Assembly: GCF_000802245.2 (NCBI RefSeq)
Contig: NZ_CP021080.1
Location: forward strand, 6,138,001-6,202,000
Direction: 5' to 3'
DNA from: Streptomyces pluripotens
Lineage (GTDB): Bacteria > Actinomycetota > Actinomycetes > Streptomycetales > Streptomycetaceae
Length of the DNA: 64,000 nucleotides
A program made the translations under genes and the position numbers. Numbering within the stretch: the first letter of the stretch is position 1; every line of letters starts with the position of its first letter. A model generated the notes under the pieces. That model was not told the origin of the DNA and did no database searches. It worked only from the letters and a program-made list of their open reading frames with translations. This document shows positions 55,257-63,592 of this stretch, piece after piece.

Positions 55257-55309
55257 TTCTGATTAGTGGATAGTAGTTTCCTTATCGTGGAACTTCAATG
55301 GTTTGTTGA
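55257..55309 (-). promoter_or_regulatory. aceB promoter with paired operators and second palindrome
   Basis: On the minus strand TTGAAG (55298-55293) and TACTAT (55275-55270) are 17 bases apart. Box 1 TTCCTTATCGTGGAA (55278-55292) fills the spacer, and box 2 TTCTGATTAGTGGAT (55257-55271) overlaps the -10; centres are 21 bases apart. TCAATGGTTTGTTGA (55295-55309), a degenerate form of the second motif, covers the -35. Confidence 0.65.
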
Positions 55310-55358
55310 TATCGAGATTCTCTGAGTCGAGGAAAGGTGGCGCTCGGTGCCACCGCGT

Positions 55359-55967
55359 TCACTCAAGGTGGGCCAGATCGGCCTCGGTGTCGATGTCGTA
55401 CGGATCGGCCACGTCCGCACATTCCACGAGTCTGACTGTCCCCGCGTGCTCCTTCAGGTAGGCGCGGGCGCCGCGGTCCCCGGTGGCAGTCGCCGTGATG
55501 CCCTTCCAGTGCGCCGCGCCGAACAGCACGGGGTGGCCGCGTACCCCGTCGTAGGCGGCCGAGGCCAGCGTCTTCTCGTCCTCGAAAGCGCCGAGCACCC
55601 GGGTGGCTGCCGCCGGCCCGATGCCGGGCTGGTCCACCAGGCTCACCAAGGCTGCCCGTGCGCCGGTACCGGCGAGCGATGCCAGCCCGGCGCGCAGTGA
55701 GCTGCCCATGCCCTCCGTCCAGTCCGGGTTGTCCACGAGTACGCAGTCGCTCAGTTCGGCGTGCTCCCTCACCTCGTCCGATCGTGCGCCCAGCACCACG
55801 TGGATCCGTCCGCACCCGGCCGCGCGCAGCACCCCGACTGCGTGCTCGACCAGGGGCCGCCCCCGGTGTCGGAGCAGTGCCTTGGGTCGCCCGCCGAGCC
55901 GTCTGCCCCCGCCGGCGGCGAGCAGTAGCCCGGCGACATCCGCCTGAAGCTCCCGGTTGTCCGTCAT
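55359..55967 (-). CDS. MobA/MocA-like nucleotidyltransferase
   Basis: A 202-residue NTP transferase. The N-terminal signature LLLAAGGGRRLGGRPKALLR is the nucleotide-binding motif of the molybdenum-cofactor cytidylyl/guanylyltransferase and GlmU-like group; SLVDQPGIGPAAATRVL and GVRGHPVLFG are also characteristic of MocA. Such proteins make the dinucleotide form of the cofactor used by xanthine dehydrogenase, which would supply urate to the pathway. No dehydrogenase gene is in the window, so the link is inferred. Confidence 0.85.
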   Translation of the reverse strand: MTDNRELQADVAGLLLAAGGGRRLGGRPKALLRHRGRPLVEHAVGVLRAAGCGRIHVVLGARSDEVREHAELSDCVLVDNPDWTEGMGSSLRAGLASLAGTGARAALVSLVDQPGIGPAAATRVLGAFEDEKTLASAAYDGVRGHPVLFGAAHWKGITATATGDRGARAYLKEHAGTVRLVECADVADPYDIDTEADLAHLE

Positions 55968-56136
55968 AGGTCCTGCTTACCCGACGATGGCAGGAGTGGC
56001 GGGTTTCCGGCGGCGTTTCCACAGGGCTGAATTTCGGTCCGCGCTGTGGCGCGACCGCACGGGGTGGCGTTTACTGGCCCGCGCACCACGGCGTGTCAGG
56101 GGAGGGGCGGTATTGCGGAGCTTGGGGCAGAGGACG

Positions 56137-56430
56137 ATGGCCGGCAGCGACGGGGATCCGAGGACGGCGGAGCTGTGGACCGCAGTGTCCCGGCTGCGCC
56201 GCGAACTCGCCGCGCATCCAGCGGAGTTCCCCGACCGGGACATAGCCGAGGACGAACTGGCCGCGTTGGCCGCGATGGCCTCCGGTGGTGTGCTGCTGGA
56301 GATACCGCGGTTGCGCGGGTCGCTGTTACTGATCGCCGGGGCGATCGGTTCGGTCAGTGCCTTGGCCCGAGGGCTGTCCGAGGTGCGGGAGGCGGTGGAC
56401 CTGTTCGGACAGCCGTCGCGGGAGGGCTGA
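56137..56430 (+). CDS. DUF5955-like small protein
   Basis: 97 residues from ATG 56137 (GAGG upstream). The sequence (AELWTAVSRLRRELAAHPAE, EDELAALAAMASGGVLLEIP, LLLIAGAIGSVSALARGLSE) is helical with one hydrophobic stretch and resembles the actinobacterial DUF5955 family. It lies between the nucleotidyltransferase and allR. The function is unknown. Confidence 0.6.
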   Translation: MAGSDGDPRTAELWTAVSRLRRELAAHPAEFPDRDIAEDELAALAAMASGGVLLEIPRLRGSLLLIAGAIGSVSALARGLSEVREAVDLFGQPSREG

Positions 56431-56624
56431 CCGTGCCGGTCCGAGGGGGGCGAGGGGTGCGCCCCCTCGGGAGGCCGTGCGCCCCACGCTGAACCCGCGT
56501 GTTCTTCTCGGGGAGCCGTGCGCCCCGTGTCGGACTGCACGCCCCTCACGGCGCACCGTGTGCTCCCGCGTCCCGCGGACGCCGGTGCACCCGTGGTACC
56601 CGGTGCACCCGTGGCATCCGCGTC

Positions 56625-57416
56625 CTACGCGCCGGAACCGGCCAGTGCCTGGGACAGTTCCAGGGCGACCTGCTGGAGCACCGGCACGATCTTCTCCGTC
56701 GCCGCCTCGGTGACCCGGCCCGCCGGCCCGGAGATGGAGATCGCCGCAGCCGTCGGGGACTCCGGTACGGGCACCGCGAGGCACCGTACCCCTATCTCCT
56801 GCTCGTTGTCGTCGACGGCGTACCCCAGTTGCCGTACGTCCTCAAGTGCCGCCAGGAACCCGTCCGGCGTGGTGATCGTCTTCTCCGTCGCGGCCGGCAT
56901 CCCGGTGCGGGTGAGCAGCGCCCGCACTTCGTTGTCGGGCACCCCCGCCAGCAGCGCCTTGCCCACCCCCGTGGAGTGCGGGAGCACCCGGCGTCCCACC
57001 TCCGTGAACATCCGCATCGAGTGCTTGGACGGCACCTGTGCCACGTACACGATCTCGTCGCCGTCCAGCAGTGCCATGTTCGCGGTCTCGCCGGTCTCCT
57101 CGACCAGCCGTGCCAGGTACGGTCGCGCCCAGGTGCCGAGCAGCCGGGACGCGGACTCGCCGAGCCGGATGAGACGAGGGCCGAGGGCGTACCGCCGGTT
57201 CGGCTGCTGACGGACGTATCCGCAGGCCACCAGTGTGCGCATCAGCCGGTGAATGGTCGGTAGGGGGAGCCCGCTGGTCGCGGACAGCTCGCTCAGCCCC
57301 ACCTCGCCGCCCGCATCGGCCATGCGTTCGAGCAAGTCGAAGGCGCGCTCCAGGGACTGGACCCCGCCGGCGGAGGATTTGGCGGAGTCGGTGGTGCTGG
57401 CGCTGGACCTCGGCAC
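56625..57416 (-). CDS. allR: IclR-family repressor of allantoin/glyoxylate genes
   Basis: A 263-residue IclR regulator. GTG 57416 follows AAAGGAA. The winged helix occupies ~17-85: GVQSLERAFDLLERM, then VGLSELSATSGLPLPTIHRL. The C-terminal ligand domain contains GETANMALLDGDEIVYVAQV, then GVGKALLAGVP and YAVDDNEQEIGVRCLAVPV. It is divergent from allantoinase and syntenic, as far as I recall, with S. coelicolor AllR, which represses allantoin and glyoxylate genes and responds to allantoin-pathway metabolites. The paired boxes at 57496-57531 lie across its own promoter, so autoregulation is likely. Confidence 0.9.
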   Translation of the reverse strand: MPRSSASTTDSAKSSAGGVQSLERAFDLLERMADAGGEVGLSELSATSGLPLPTIHRLMRTLVACGYVRQQPNRRYALGPRLIRLGESASRLLGTWARPYLARLVEETGETANMALLDGDEIVYVAQVPSKHSMRMFTEVGRRVLPHSTGVGKALLAGVPDNEVRALLTRTGMPAATEKTITTPDGFLAALEDVRQLGYAVDDNEQEIGVRCLAVPVPESPTAAAISISGPAGRVTEAATEKIVPVLQQVALELSQALAGSGA

Positions 57417-57468
57417 GGCGCGTTCCTTTCGGGGCTGGCGAGTGGGCAGAAGCCTACCCGTCAGCCGG

Positions 57469-57626
57469 TTGACTCCTTGCTTGCACCTGGCTACGTTCTG
57501 CTGAGTGGAATAATAATTCCGCGTTGTGGAAATGTCTAGAGCGGGTGAGAGTGGATCGCCGCCCGGAACTGTGCCCCTTGACGGCAAAGGGGTGGGAGTG
57601 AAGACTCTTTCAACAGAACGTTGAAA
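57469..57626 (+). promoter_or_regulatory. allR-allB divergent control region
   Basis: Towards allB: TTGACT (57469-57474), 17 bases, TACGTT (57492-57497), then boxes TTCTGCTGAGTGGAA (57496-57510) and TTCCGCGTTGTGGAA (57517-57531), centres 21 bases apart. Towards allR the reverse strand offers TAGACA and TATTAT with 17 bases between, across the same boxes. Further down, TCAACAGAACGTTGA (57610-57624) overlaps a second -35-like TTGAAA nearer to allB. Confidence 0.7.
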
Positions 57627-57687
57627 TCCGTTACGTGGGGGTATTCCCGTTTCCTGGGCGTGAACGGCGGTACAGAGAGGGGTTCGG

Positions 57688-59025
57688 GTGTCCGACGCTG
57701 AGCTGGTGCTGCGCTCGACGCGCGTCATCACACCAGAAGGGACGCGGGCCGCCACGGTCACCGTGTCCGCCGGGAGGATCACGGCCGTCCTGCCGTACCG
57801 CGCCGAGGTCCCGGCCGGGGCCAGGCTGGAGGACGTCGGTGACCACGTCCTGCTGCCCGGCCTGGTCGACACCCACGTGCACGTCAACGATCCGGGCCGC
57901 ACCGAGTGGGAGGGCTTCTGGACCGCCACGCGCGCGGCGGCGGCCGGGGGCATCACCACCCTGATCGACATGCCGCTCAACTCGCTCCCGCCGACCACCA
58001 CGGTCGACCACCTGCGCACCAAGCAGCGGGTGGCGCGGGACAAGGCGCACGTCGACGTCGGTTTCTGGGGAGGCGCGCTGCCCGACAACGCAACGGACCT
58101 GCGTCTGCTGCACGAGGCCGGCGTCTTCGGCTTCAAGGCCTTCCTGTCACCGTCCGGGGTGGACGAGTTCCCGCACCTGGACCAGGGTCAGCTCGCCCGG
58201 TCACTGGCGGAGATCGCCGGTTTCGACGGCCTGTTGATCGTGCACGCCGAGGACCCGGACCACCTGGCCTCGGCCCCGCAGCACGGTGGCCCCAAGTACG
58301 CCGACTTCCTCGCCTCCCGCCCGCACGACGCCGAGGACACGGCCATCGCGCATCTCCTCGCGCAGGCGAAACGCCTGCATGCGCGGGTGCACGTGCTGCA
58401 CCTGTCCTCCGGTGACGCGCTCCCGCTGATCCGCGCCGCCCGGGCCGAGGGAGTCCGCGTCACCGTGGAGACCTGTCCGCACTACCTCACCCTCACGGCC
58501 GAGGAGGTCCCGGACGGCGCCAGCGAGTTCAAGTGCTGCCCGCCGATCCGTGAGGCGGCCAACCAGGACCTGCTCTGGGCGGCGCTGGCCGACGGCACCA
58601 TCGACTGCGTGGTCACCGACCACTCGCCCTCCACCGTCGACCTGAAGACCGAGGACTTCGCCACCGCCTGGGGCGGTATTTCCGGCCTCCAGCTGAGTCT
58701 CCCCGCGGTGTGGACCGAGGCCCGCAGGCGCGGGCACGGCCTGGAGGACGTCGTCCGCTGGATGTCCACGCGGACCGCCGCCCTGGCAGGCCTGGGCCAG
58801 AAGGGCGCGATCGAGGTCGGGCGCGACGCCGACTTCGCCGTCTTCGCCCCGGACGAGACCTTCGCCGTCGACCCGGCCCGCCTGCAGCACCGCAACCGGG
58901 TCACCGCGTACGCCGGAAAGACCCTGTACGGCGTCGTGAAGTCCACCTGGTTGCGTGGTGAGCGCATCGTGGCCGGGGGCGAGTTCACCGCGCCGAGCGG
59001 CATCCTGCTCACCCGCCCCCAGTGA
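57688..59025 (+). CDS. allB: Allantoinase
   Basis: A 445-residue cyclic amidohydrolase hydrolysing allantoin to allantoate at a binuclear metal centre. It starts at GTG 57688 after GAGAGGGG. Metal ligands are [10 protein letters not shown], the carbamylated Lys of [29 protein letters not shown], and the Asp of VVTDHSPST. It has standard length. The stop overlaps the allantoicase start (GTGA), so the two are one operon divergent from allR. Confidence 0.95.
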   Translation: MSDAELVLRSTRVITPEGTRAATVTVSAGRITAVLPYRAEVPAGARLEDVGDHVLLPGLVDTHVHVNDPGRTEWEGFWTATRAAAAGGITTLIDMPLNSLPPTTTVDHLRTKQRVARDKAHVDVGFWGGALPDNATDLRLLHEAGVFGFKAFLSPSGVDEFPHLDQGQLARSLAEIAGFDGLLIVHAEDPDHLASAPQHGGPKYADFLASRPHDAEDTAIAHLLAQAKRLHARVHVLHLSSGDALPLIRAARAEGVRVTVETCPHYLTLTAEEVPDGASEFKCCPPIREAANQDLLWAALADGTIDCVVTDHSPSTVDLKTEDFATAWGGISGLQLSLPAVWTEARRRGHGLEDVVRWMSTRTAALAGLGQKGAIEVGRDADFAVFAPDETFAVDPARLQHRNRVTAYAGKTLYGVVKSTWLRGERIVAGGEFTAPSGILLTRPQ

Positions 59026-60206
59026 CCCACCCCCGCACCCACCCCGTCGACCCCAGAAAGGAACCCCTGATCACCGTGACGGCGCAGCAACAGTCAGGTT
59101 GGGCCGGCTTCACCGGCGACGCGAACCCCTATGGAGGAGGGGACCCGTACGCGGACTACCGCACCGCCGACTTCCCCTTCACCCGGTACGCCAACCTCGC
59201 CGACCGGCAGCTCGGCGCCGGCGTTATTGCCGCCAACGACGAGTTCTTCGCCCAGCGCGAGAACCTGCTGGTGCCCGGGCGGGCCGAGTTCGACCCCGAA
59301 CACTTCGGGCACAAGGGCAAGGTCATGGACGGCTGGGAGACGCGCCGCCGGCGCGGTGGCTCCGCCGGGCACCCCTGGCCGGCGGCAGAGGACCACGACT
59401 GGGCGCTGGTCCGCCTGGGCGCGCCCGGCGTGATCCGCGGGATCGTCGTGGACACCGCCCACTTCCGTGGCAACTACCCGCAGGCGGTGTCCATCGAGGG
59501 CACGTCGGTGCCGGACTCCCCGTCCCCGGAGGAACTTCTCGGCGACGACGTGAAGTGGACCACCCTGGTGCCGCGCACCCCCGTCGGCGGACATGCGGCG
59601 AACGGCTTCGAGGTCACCGTGGAACAGCGTTTCACGCACCTGCGTGTCAACCAGCACCCCGACGGCGGCATCGCCCGCCTGCGCGTGTACGGCGAAGTCG
59701 TCCCGGACCCGCAGTGGCTGAGCACGCTCGGCACCTTCGACGTCGTCGCCCTGGAGAACGGAGGCCGGGTCGAGGACGCCTCCGACCTCTTCTACTCCCC
59801 GGCCACCAACACCATTCAGCCGGGCCGCTCCCGCAAGATGGACGACGGCTGGGAGACCCGCCGCCGCCGCGACCGGGGCAACGACTGGATCTGCTACCGG
59901 CTGGTGGCCCAGTCCCGGATCCGCGCGGTCGAGATCGACACGGCCTACCTGAAGGGCAACAGCGCCGGCTGGGCCTCGGTCTCCGTGCGGGACGGCCAGG
60001 GCGGCGAGTGGTGCGAGATCCTTCCCCGTACCCGGCTCCAGCCCGACACCGCCCACCGCTTCGTGCTGCCGCAACCGGCCGTCGGCACGCACGCGCGCAT
60101 GGACATCTACCCCGACGGCGGCATCTCCCGCCTGCGGCTGTTCGGTTCCCTCACTGAGGAGGGCGCGCACCGCCTCGTGGTCCGCCACCAGGAACTCGGT
60201 GGCTGA
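59022..60206 (+). CDS. alc: Allantoicase
   Basis: A 394-residue enzyme that splits allantoate into ureidoglycolate and urea. GTG 59022 overlaps the allantoinase stop; GTG 59076, giving 376 residues, is an alternative with AGAAAGGAA some 12 bases upstream. Two homologous jelly-roll repeats characteristic of allantoicase are seen: [11 protein letters not shown] ... [17 protein letters not shown] in the first and [11 protein letters not shown] ... [16 protein letters not shown] in the second. A terminator follows. Confidence 0.95.
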   Translation: MTHPRTHPVDPRKEPLITVTAQQQSGWAGFTGDANPYGGGDPYADYRTADFPFTRYANLADRQLGAGVIAANDEFFAQRENLLVPGRAEFDPEHFGHKGKVMDGWETRRRRGGSAGHPWPAAEDHDWALVRLGAPGVIRGIVVDTAHFRGNYPQAVSIEGTSVPDSPSPEELLGDDVKWTTLVPRTPVGGHAANGFEVTVEQRFTHLRVNQHPDGGIARLRVYGEVVPDPQWLSTLGTFDVVALENGGRVEDASDLFYSPATNTIQPGRSRKMDDGWETRRRRDRGNDWICYRLVAQSRIRAVEIDTAYLKGNSAGWASVSVRDGQGGEWCEILPRTRLQPDTAHRFVLPQPAVGTHARMDIYPDGGISRLRLFGSLTEEGAHRLVVRHQELGG

Positions 60207-60222
60207 TCCGGCCCCAATACGC

Positions 60223-60261
60223 GTGGGGTGCCCCGGCCCGGACAGCACCGGGGCGCCCCAC
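60223..60261 (+). terminator. allB-alc operon terminator
   Basis: GTGGGGTGCCCCGG (60223-60236) pairs with 60248-60261 with a single G-T wobble around an 11-base loop, 16 bases after the allantoicase stop. Confidence 0.75.
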
Positions 60262-60443
60262 GGGTCACCCACCCGTGCCGCACGCAGCCGGCGCGCCCCC
60301 GCTGCCGCGTTTCCGTCGCCCGCGTCGCCCGCGCTGTCCCGTTCGTTGCCGCGCCGTCCGCGGTGGGGCCTCCCGTCGGCGGCGAACCGACACGGGTTCG
60401 GGTTTCCTGGAACTCTTCCCTCCAACTCCCGCGTTCTCCCCCC

Positions 60444-61253
60444 GTGACCCTTCAGCAAGAGATCGTCGGCAACGCCATGCAGATGGCGGTCGTCAACCTG
60501 TACCCCGGTCAGACCGTGTACTGCGAGGCCGGGAAGTTCCTGTTCAAGACGACGAACGTGACCATGGAGACGCGGTTGTCCGGCCCGTCCGGCAACGGCG
60601 GGCAGCAGGCCCAGGGGGGTGGTATGGGCGGCCTGTTGCGCCAGGCCATGGGTACCGCCATGCAGGTCGGCCAGCGGGTGCTCGCCGGCGAGTCGCTGGC
60701 GTTCCAGTACTTCACTGCCCAGGGCGGCCAGGGCACCGTCGGCTTCGCGGGTGTGCTCCCCGGCGAGATGCGTGCGCTGGAACTCGATGGCACGAACGCG
60801 TGGTTCGCCGAGAAGGACGCCTTCGTGGCTGCGGAGTCCACCGTGGACTTCGGCATCGCCTTCGCGGGAGGCCGTACCGGCATGAGCGGCGGTGAGGGTT
60901 TCGTCCTGGAGAAGTTCACCGGGCACGGCACGGTGATCATCGCCGGCGCGGGCAACTTCATCGACCTGAACCCGGCCGACTTCGGCGGCCGCATCGAGGT
61001 CGACACCGGCTGTGTCGTCGCCTTCGAGGAGGGCGTCCAGTACGGCGTCCAGCGTGTCGGCGGCCTCAACCGCCAAGGGATCATGAACGCCGTCTTCGGA
61101 GGCGAGGGCCTGTCCCTGGCCACCTTGGAGGGCAACGGCAGGGTGATCCTTCAGTCGCTCACCATCGAGAGCCTCGCCAATGCCCTGAGGAAGGCCCAGG
61201 GCGGCGACAAGCAGGGCCCGACCGGCGGACTGTTCTCCACGCACACCGGCTGA
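60444..61253 (+). CDS. AIM24-family (TIGR00266) protein
   Basis: 269 residues from GTG 60444; no clear ribosome site precedes it and a later start at ATG 60477 is possible. The fold-defining pattern LQQEIVGNAMQMAVVNLYPG followed by QTVYCEAGKFLF, and FVLEKFTGHGTVIIAGAG, match AIM24/DUF124 beta-helix proteins. A Gly/Gln/Met-rich insertion (GNGGQQAQGGGMGG) lies near residue 50. The role in bacteria is unknown. It is a single gene after the allantoicase terminator. Confidence 0.82.
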   Translation: MTLQQEIVGNAMQMAVVNLYPGQTVYCEAGKFLFKTTNVTMETRLSGPSGNGGQQAQGGGMGGLLRQAMGTAMQVGQRVLAGESLAFQYFTAQGGQGTVGFAGVLPGEMRALELDGTNAWFAEKDAFVAAESTVDFGIAFAGGRTGMSGGEGFVLEKFTGHGTVIIAGAGNFIDLNPADFGGRIEVDTGCVVAFEEGVQYGVQRVGGLNRQGIMNAVFGGEGLSLATLEGNGRVILQSLTIESLANALRKAQGGDKQGPTGGLFSTHTG

Positions 61254-61346
61254 GCGGGGCCACTGAGGCCGGGACCGATGAGTTGCGGGCGCGTGCGGGG
61301 TCTGAGGTGATGACACTGACCCCGTACCAGGAAGAAGGCACCCGCC

Positions 61347-61973
61347 ATGGGCAAACTCGTCTCGACCGTCTTCGTCACGCTCGATGGCGTCTACCAGGCA
61401 CCCGGCGGCCCCGGGGAGGACCCCAGCGGCGGCTTCGACCAGGGCGGCTGGAGCTTTCCGTACGGTGACGACGACTTCGGCCGGTTCATCGCCGACGTCT
61501 TCAGCCGTGCGGGCGCCTTCCTGCTCGGCCGCCGTACCTACGAGATCTTCTCGGCCTACTGGCCCCAGGTGACCGACCCGGCCGACCCGGTGGCGTCCCG
61601 GCTGAACGGTCTGCCCAAGCACGTCGTGTCCTCCACCCTCACCTCACCCGGCTGGTCCGGCACCACGGTGGTGTGCGGCGATCTGGCCAGGGAGGTCACG
61701 GCTCTCAAGGAGAGGACGGACGGCGAACTCCAGGTCCACGGCAGTGGCGCCCTGGTTCGCTCCCTGGTGGACCTGAGACTCCTCGACACCCTGCACCTGC
61801 TGACCTTCCCGGTAGTCCTCGGCGCCGGGCGCCGCTTGTTCGTGGAGGGCGCCGTGCCCACCCGCTTCACGCACACCGCAGGGCGGGTCACGGTCTCCGG
61901 TGTCTCCATCCAGTCGTACGACCTGTCCGGCCGTCCCGAGTACGGGTCCTACGAACTCCCCGCCGACGCCTGA
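61347..61973 (+). CDS. Dihydrofolate reductase/RibD C-terminal-like reductase
   Basis: A 208-residue protein. ATG 61347 opens MGKLVSTVFVTLDGVYQAPG, the typical N-terminus of the small DHFR/RibD_C group. FLLGRRTYEIFSAYWPQVTD and LQVHGSGALVRSLVDLRLLD, then LTFPVVLGAGRRLF, are conserved. These are NADPH-dependent reductases with unknown physiological substrates and are not the essential folate enzyme. Confidence 0.9.
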   Translation: MGKLVSTVFVTLDGVYQAPGGPGEDPSGGFDQGGWSFPYGDDDFGRFIADVFSRAGAFLLGRRTYEIFSAYWPQVTDPADPVASRLNGLPKHVVSSTLTSPGWSGTTVVCGDLAREVTALKERTDGELQVHGSGALVRSLVDLRLLDTLHLLTFPVVLGAGRRLFVEGAVPTRFTHTAGRVTVSGVSIQSYDLSGRPEYGSYELPADA

Positions 61974-62066
61974 TCGCCGCCTCTGGGCTGCTCCCGGAAC
62001 ACGGACCCTGCGAGGGCACCGGGCCAGCAGGGCAACGCACTGACCGCTCGTCGCCCTTGATGAAAG

Positions 62067-62092
62067 ACCGACATGTTTGGTGTAGGCATGCC
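62067..62092. promoter_or_regulatory. Dyad TTTGG-N10-CCAAA
   Basis: TTTGGTGTAGGCATGCCAAA, with an inner GGCATGCC palindrome, lies in the gap between the reductase and the P450. It resembles metalloregulator-type operators in shape, but no metal transporter is adjacent. Coordinates are approximate to a few bases. Confidence 0.4.
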
Positions 62093-62141
62093 AAATTTCC
62101 GCGCGTCGTGCCCTACGCCGCGGTCGTCGCCTCAGCATGGA

Positions 62142-62213
62142 GGAGGCGCAGGAGGCGTAGGAGGCGTAGGAGGCGTAGGAGGCGTAGGAGGCGTAGGAGT
62201 CCTAGGAGGCGGA
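62142..62213. repeat. 9-bp tandem repeat GGAGGCGTA
   Basis: About eight units: one GGAGGCGCA, five exact GGAGGCGTA, then the variants GGAGTCCTA and GGAGGCGGA, all in register at 9 bases. It lies 160 bases upstream of the P450 start. The unit is a multiple of three and would encode Gly-Gly-Val in the frame opening at 62073, but that frame is otherwise unconvincing. Confidence 0.9.
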
Positions 62214-62373
62214 CGGGGCGGAGGGGCGCGGAGAGGGGCGACGGGGCGGGGGACGGACGGATGGGGAAGGCGGAGGGAGACGGGGCGGCTGGGCACTAGC
62301 CGGCCGTCGTGGTCGTTGTCAGAGCACCGGGACGAGCCCGGCGGGCCTCGGGGGTATTCCTGAAGGGGGAACG

Positions 62374-63564
62374 ATGAACGACGAACGGGTGGTCGATCTA
62401 CGGGAGTTCGGAGAGCAGCTGCGCCGCGACCCGCATCCGGTGTACGCGTGGCTGCGCGACCAGGGGCCTGTCCATCGGGTCAGGCTCGCCACGCCGGACG
62501 GCGACTACGAGCCTTGGCTGATCGTGGGATACGAGGAGGCGCGGGCGGCCCTCACCGACCCCCGGCTGGCCAAGGACGGCTCCAGGATCGGCGCCAGCCC
62601 CGTGGACGAGCAGCTGATCGGCAAGCACTTGCTGGCCACCGACCCGCCGCAGCACACGCGGCTGCGCAGCCTGGTGGCGCGTGCGTTCACCATGCGCCGG
62701 GTCGAGCAACTGCGTCCGCGGATCCAGCAGATCACCGATGAACTGCTCGACGAGATGCTGCCGCTCGGCCGTGCCGACCTCATCGAGTCCCTCGCCTATC
62801 CGCTGCCCATCACGGTCATCTGCGAGCTGCTCGGGGTCCCGGAGATGGACCGCGTGGAGTTCCGGAAGATTTCCACGGAGGTGGTAGCACCGACCGGCCC
62901 GGACAGCGGGTACGCGGCGATCGCTCGACTCGCCGAGTACCTCACGGAACTGATTGAGGACAAGCGCTGCGCCGGTCCGTCGGGCGATCTGCTCAGCGAT
63001 CTGATCCGCACCACCTCCGAGGACGGTGACCGGCTCTCCCCGCAGGAGCTGCGGGGCATGGCCTTCCTGTTGCTCATCGCCGGCCACGAGACCACGGTCA
63101 ACCTCATCGGCAACTGCGTTCTCGCCCTGCTCACCCACCCCGGCCAACTGGCTGCCCTGCGCGCCGACATGACCCTCCTCGGCGGAGCGGTGGAGGAGAC
63201 GCTGCGCTGGGAGGGGCCGGTGGAGAACGCCACGTTCCGGTACGCCGCCGAGCCGCTGGAGATCGCGGGCGCCAGGATCGGGCAGGACGACCACGTGATG
63301 ATCGGTCTCAGCGCAGCCCAGCGCGACGGTGGGCGCTTCGCCGACCCGGACCGCTTCGACATCCGCCGCGACACCCGGGGCCACCTGGCTTTCGGCCATG
63401 GCATCCACTTCTGCCTCGGCGCACCTCTGGCCCGGCTGGAGGGCCGGATCGCGATCGGCGCGCTGTTGGAGCGGGCCCCCGGTCTTGCTGTGGACGGCAC
63501 GACCGACGCCTGGCTGCCGGGCATGCTCATGCGCGGAGTGAGGACCCTGCCGGTGCGTTGGTAG
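62374..63564 (+). CDS. Cytochrome P450
   Basis: A 396-residue class I bacterial P450, CYP107-like in style. ATG 62374 follows AAGGGGG. The I-helix oxygen motif is LLIAGHETTVNLIGN, the K-helix ExxR is AVEETLRWEGP, and the haem-binding loop is FGHGIHFCLGAPLARLEGR with the Cys ligand. The C-helix HTRLRSLVARAFTMRRVE is also present. No ferredoxin gene follows. It hydroxylates an unknown small molecule; such stand-alone P450s can be biosynthetic or xenobiotic. Confidence 0.94.
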   Translation: MNDERVVDLREFGEQLRRDPHPVYAWLRDQGPVHRVRLATPDGDYEPWLIVGYEEARAALTDPRLAKDGSRIGASPVDEQLIGKHLLATDPPQHTRLRSLVARAFTMRRVEQLRPRIQQITDELLDEMLPLGRADLIESLAYPLPITVICELLGVPEMDRVEFRKISTEVVAPTGPDSGYAAIARLAEYLTELIEDKRCAGPSGDLLSDLIRTTSEDGDRLSPQELRGMAFLLLIAGHETTVNLIGNCVLALLTHPGQLAALRADMTLLGGAVEETLRWEGPVENATFRYAAEPLEIAGARIGQDDHVMIGLSAAQRDGGRFADPDRFDIRRDTRGHLAFGHGIHFCLGAPLARLEGRIAIGALLERAPGLAVDGTTDAWLPGMLMRGVRTLPVRW

Positions 63565-63592
63565 CGGCGTCCACTCAGCCCCGCGGCGGCCG

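Noticed and set aside
59094..61622. 842-residue minus-strand open frame
   Set aside because: It runs antisense through allantoicase and the AIM24 gene, both with unmistakable family motifs. Long antisense frames are usual at this GC content.
62142..62213. Possible CRISPR-like array
   Set aside because: Units are 9 bases with no spacers; this is a simple tandem repeat.
62073..62363. 96-residue Gly-Gly-Val protein
   Set aside because: The frame exists only because the 9-bp repeat is a multiple of three; flanking sequence is not protein-like and there is no ribosome site.
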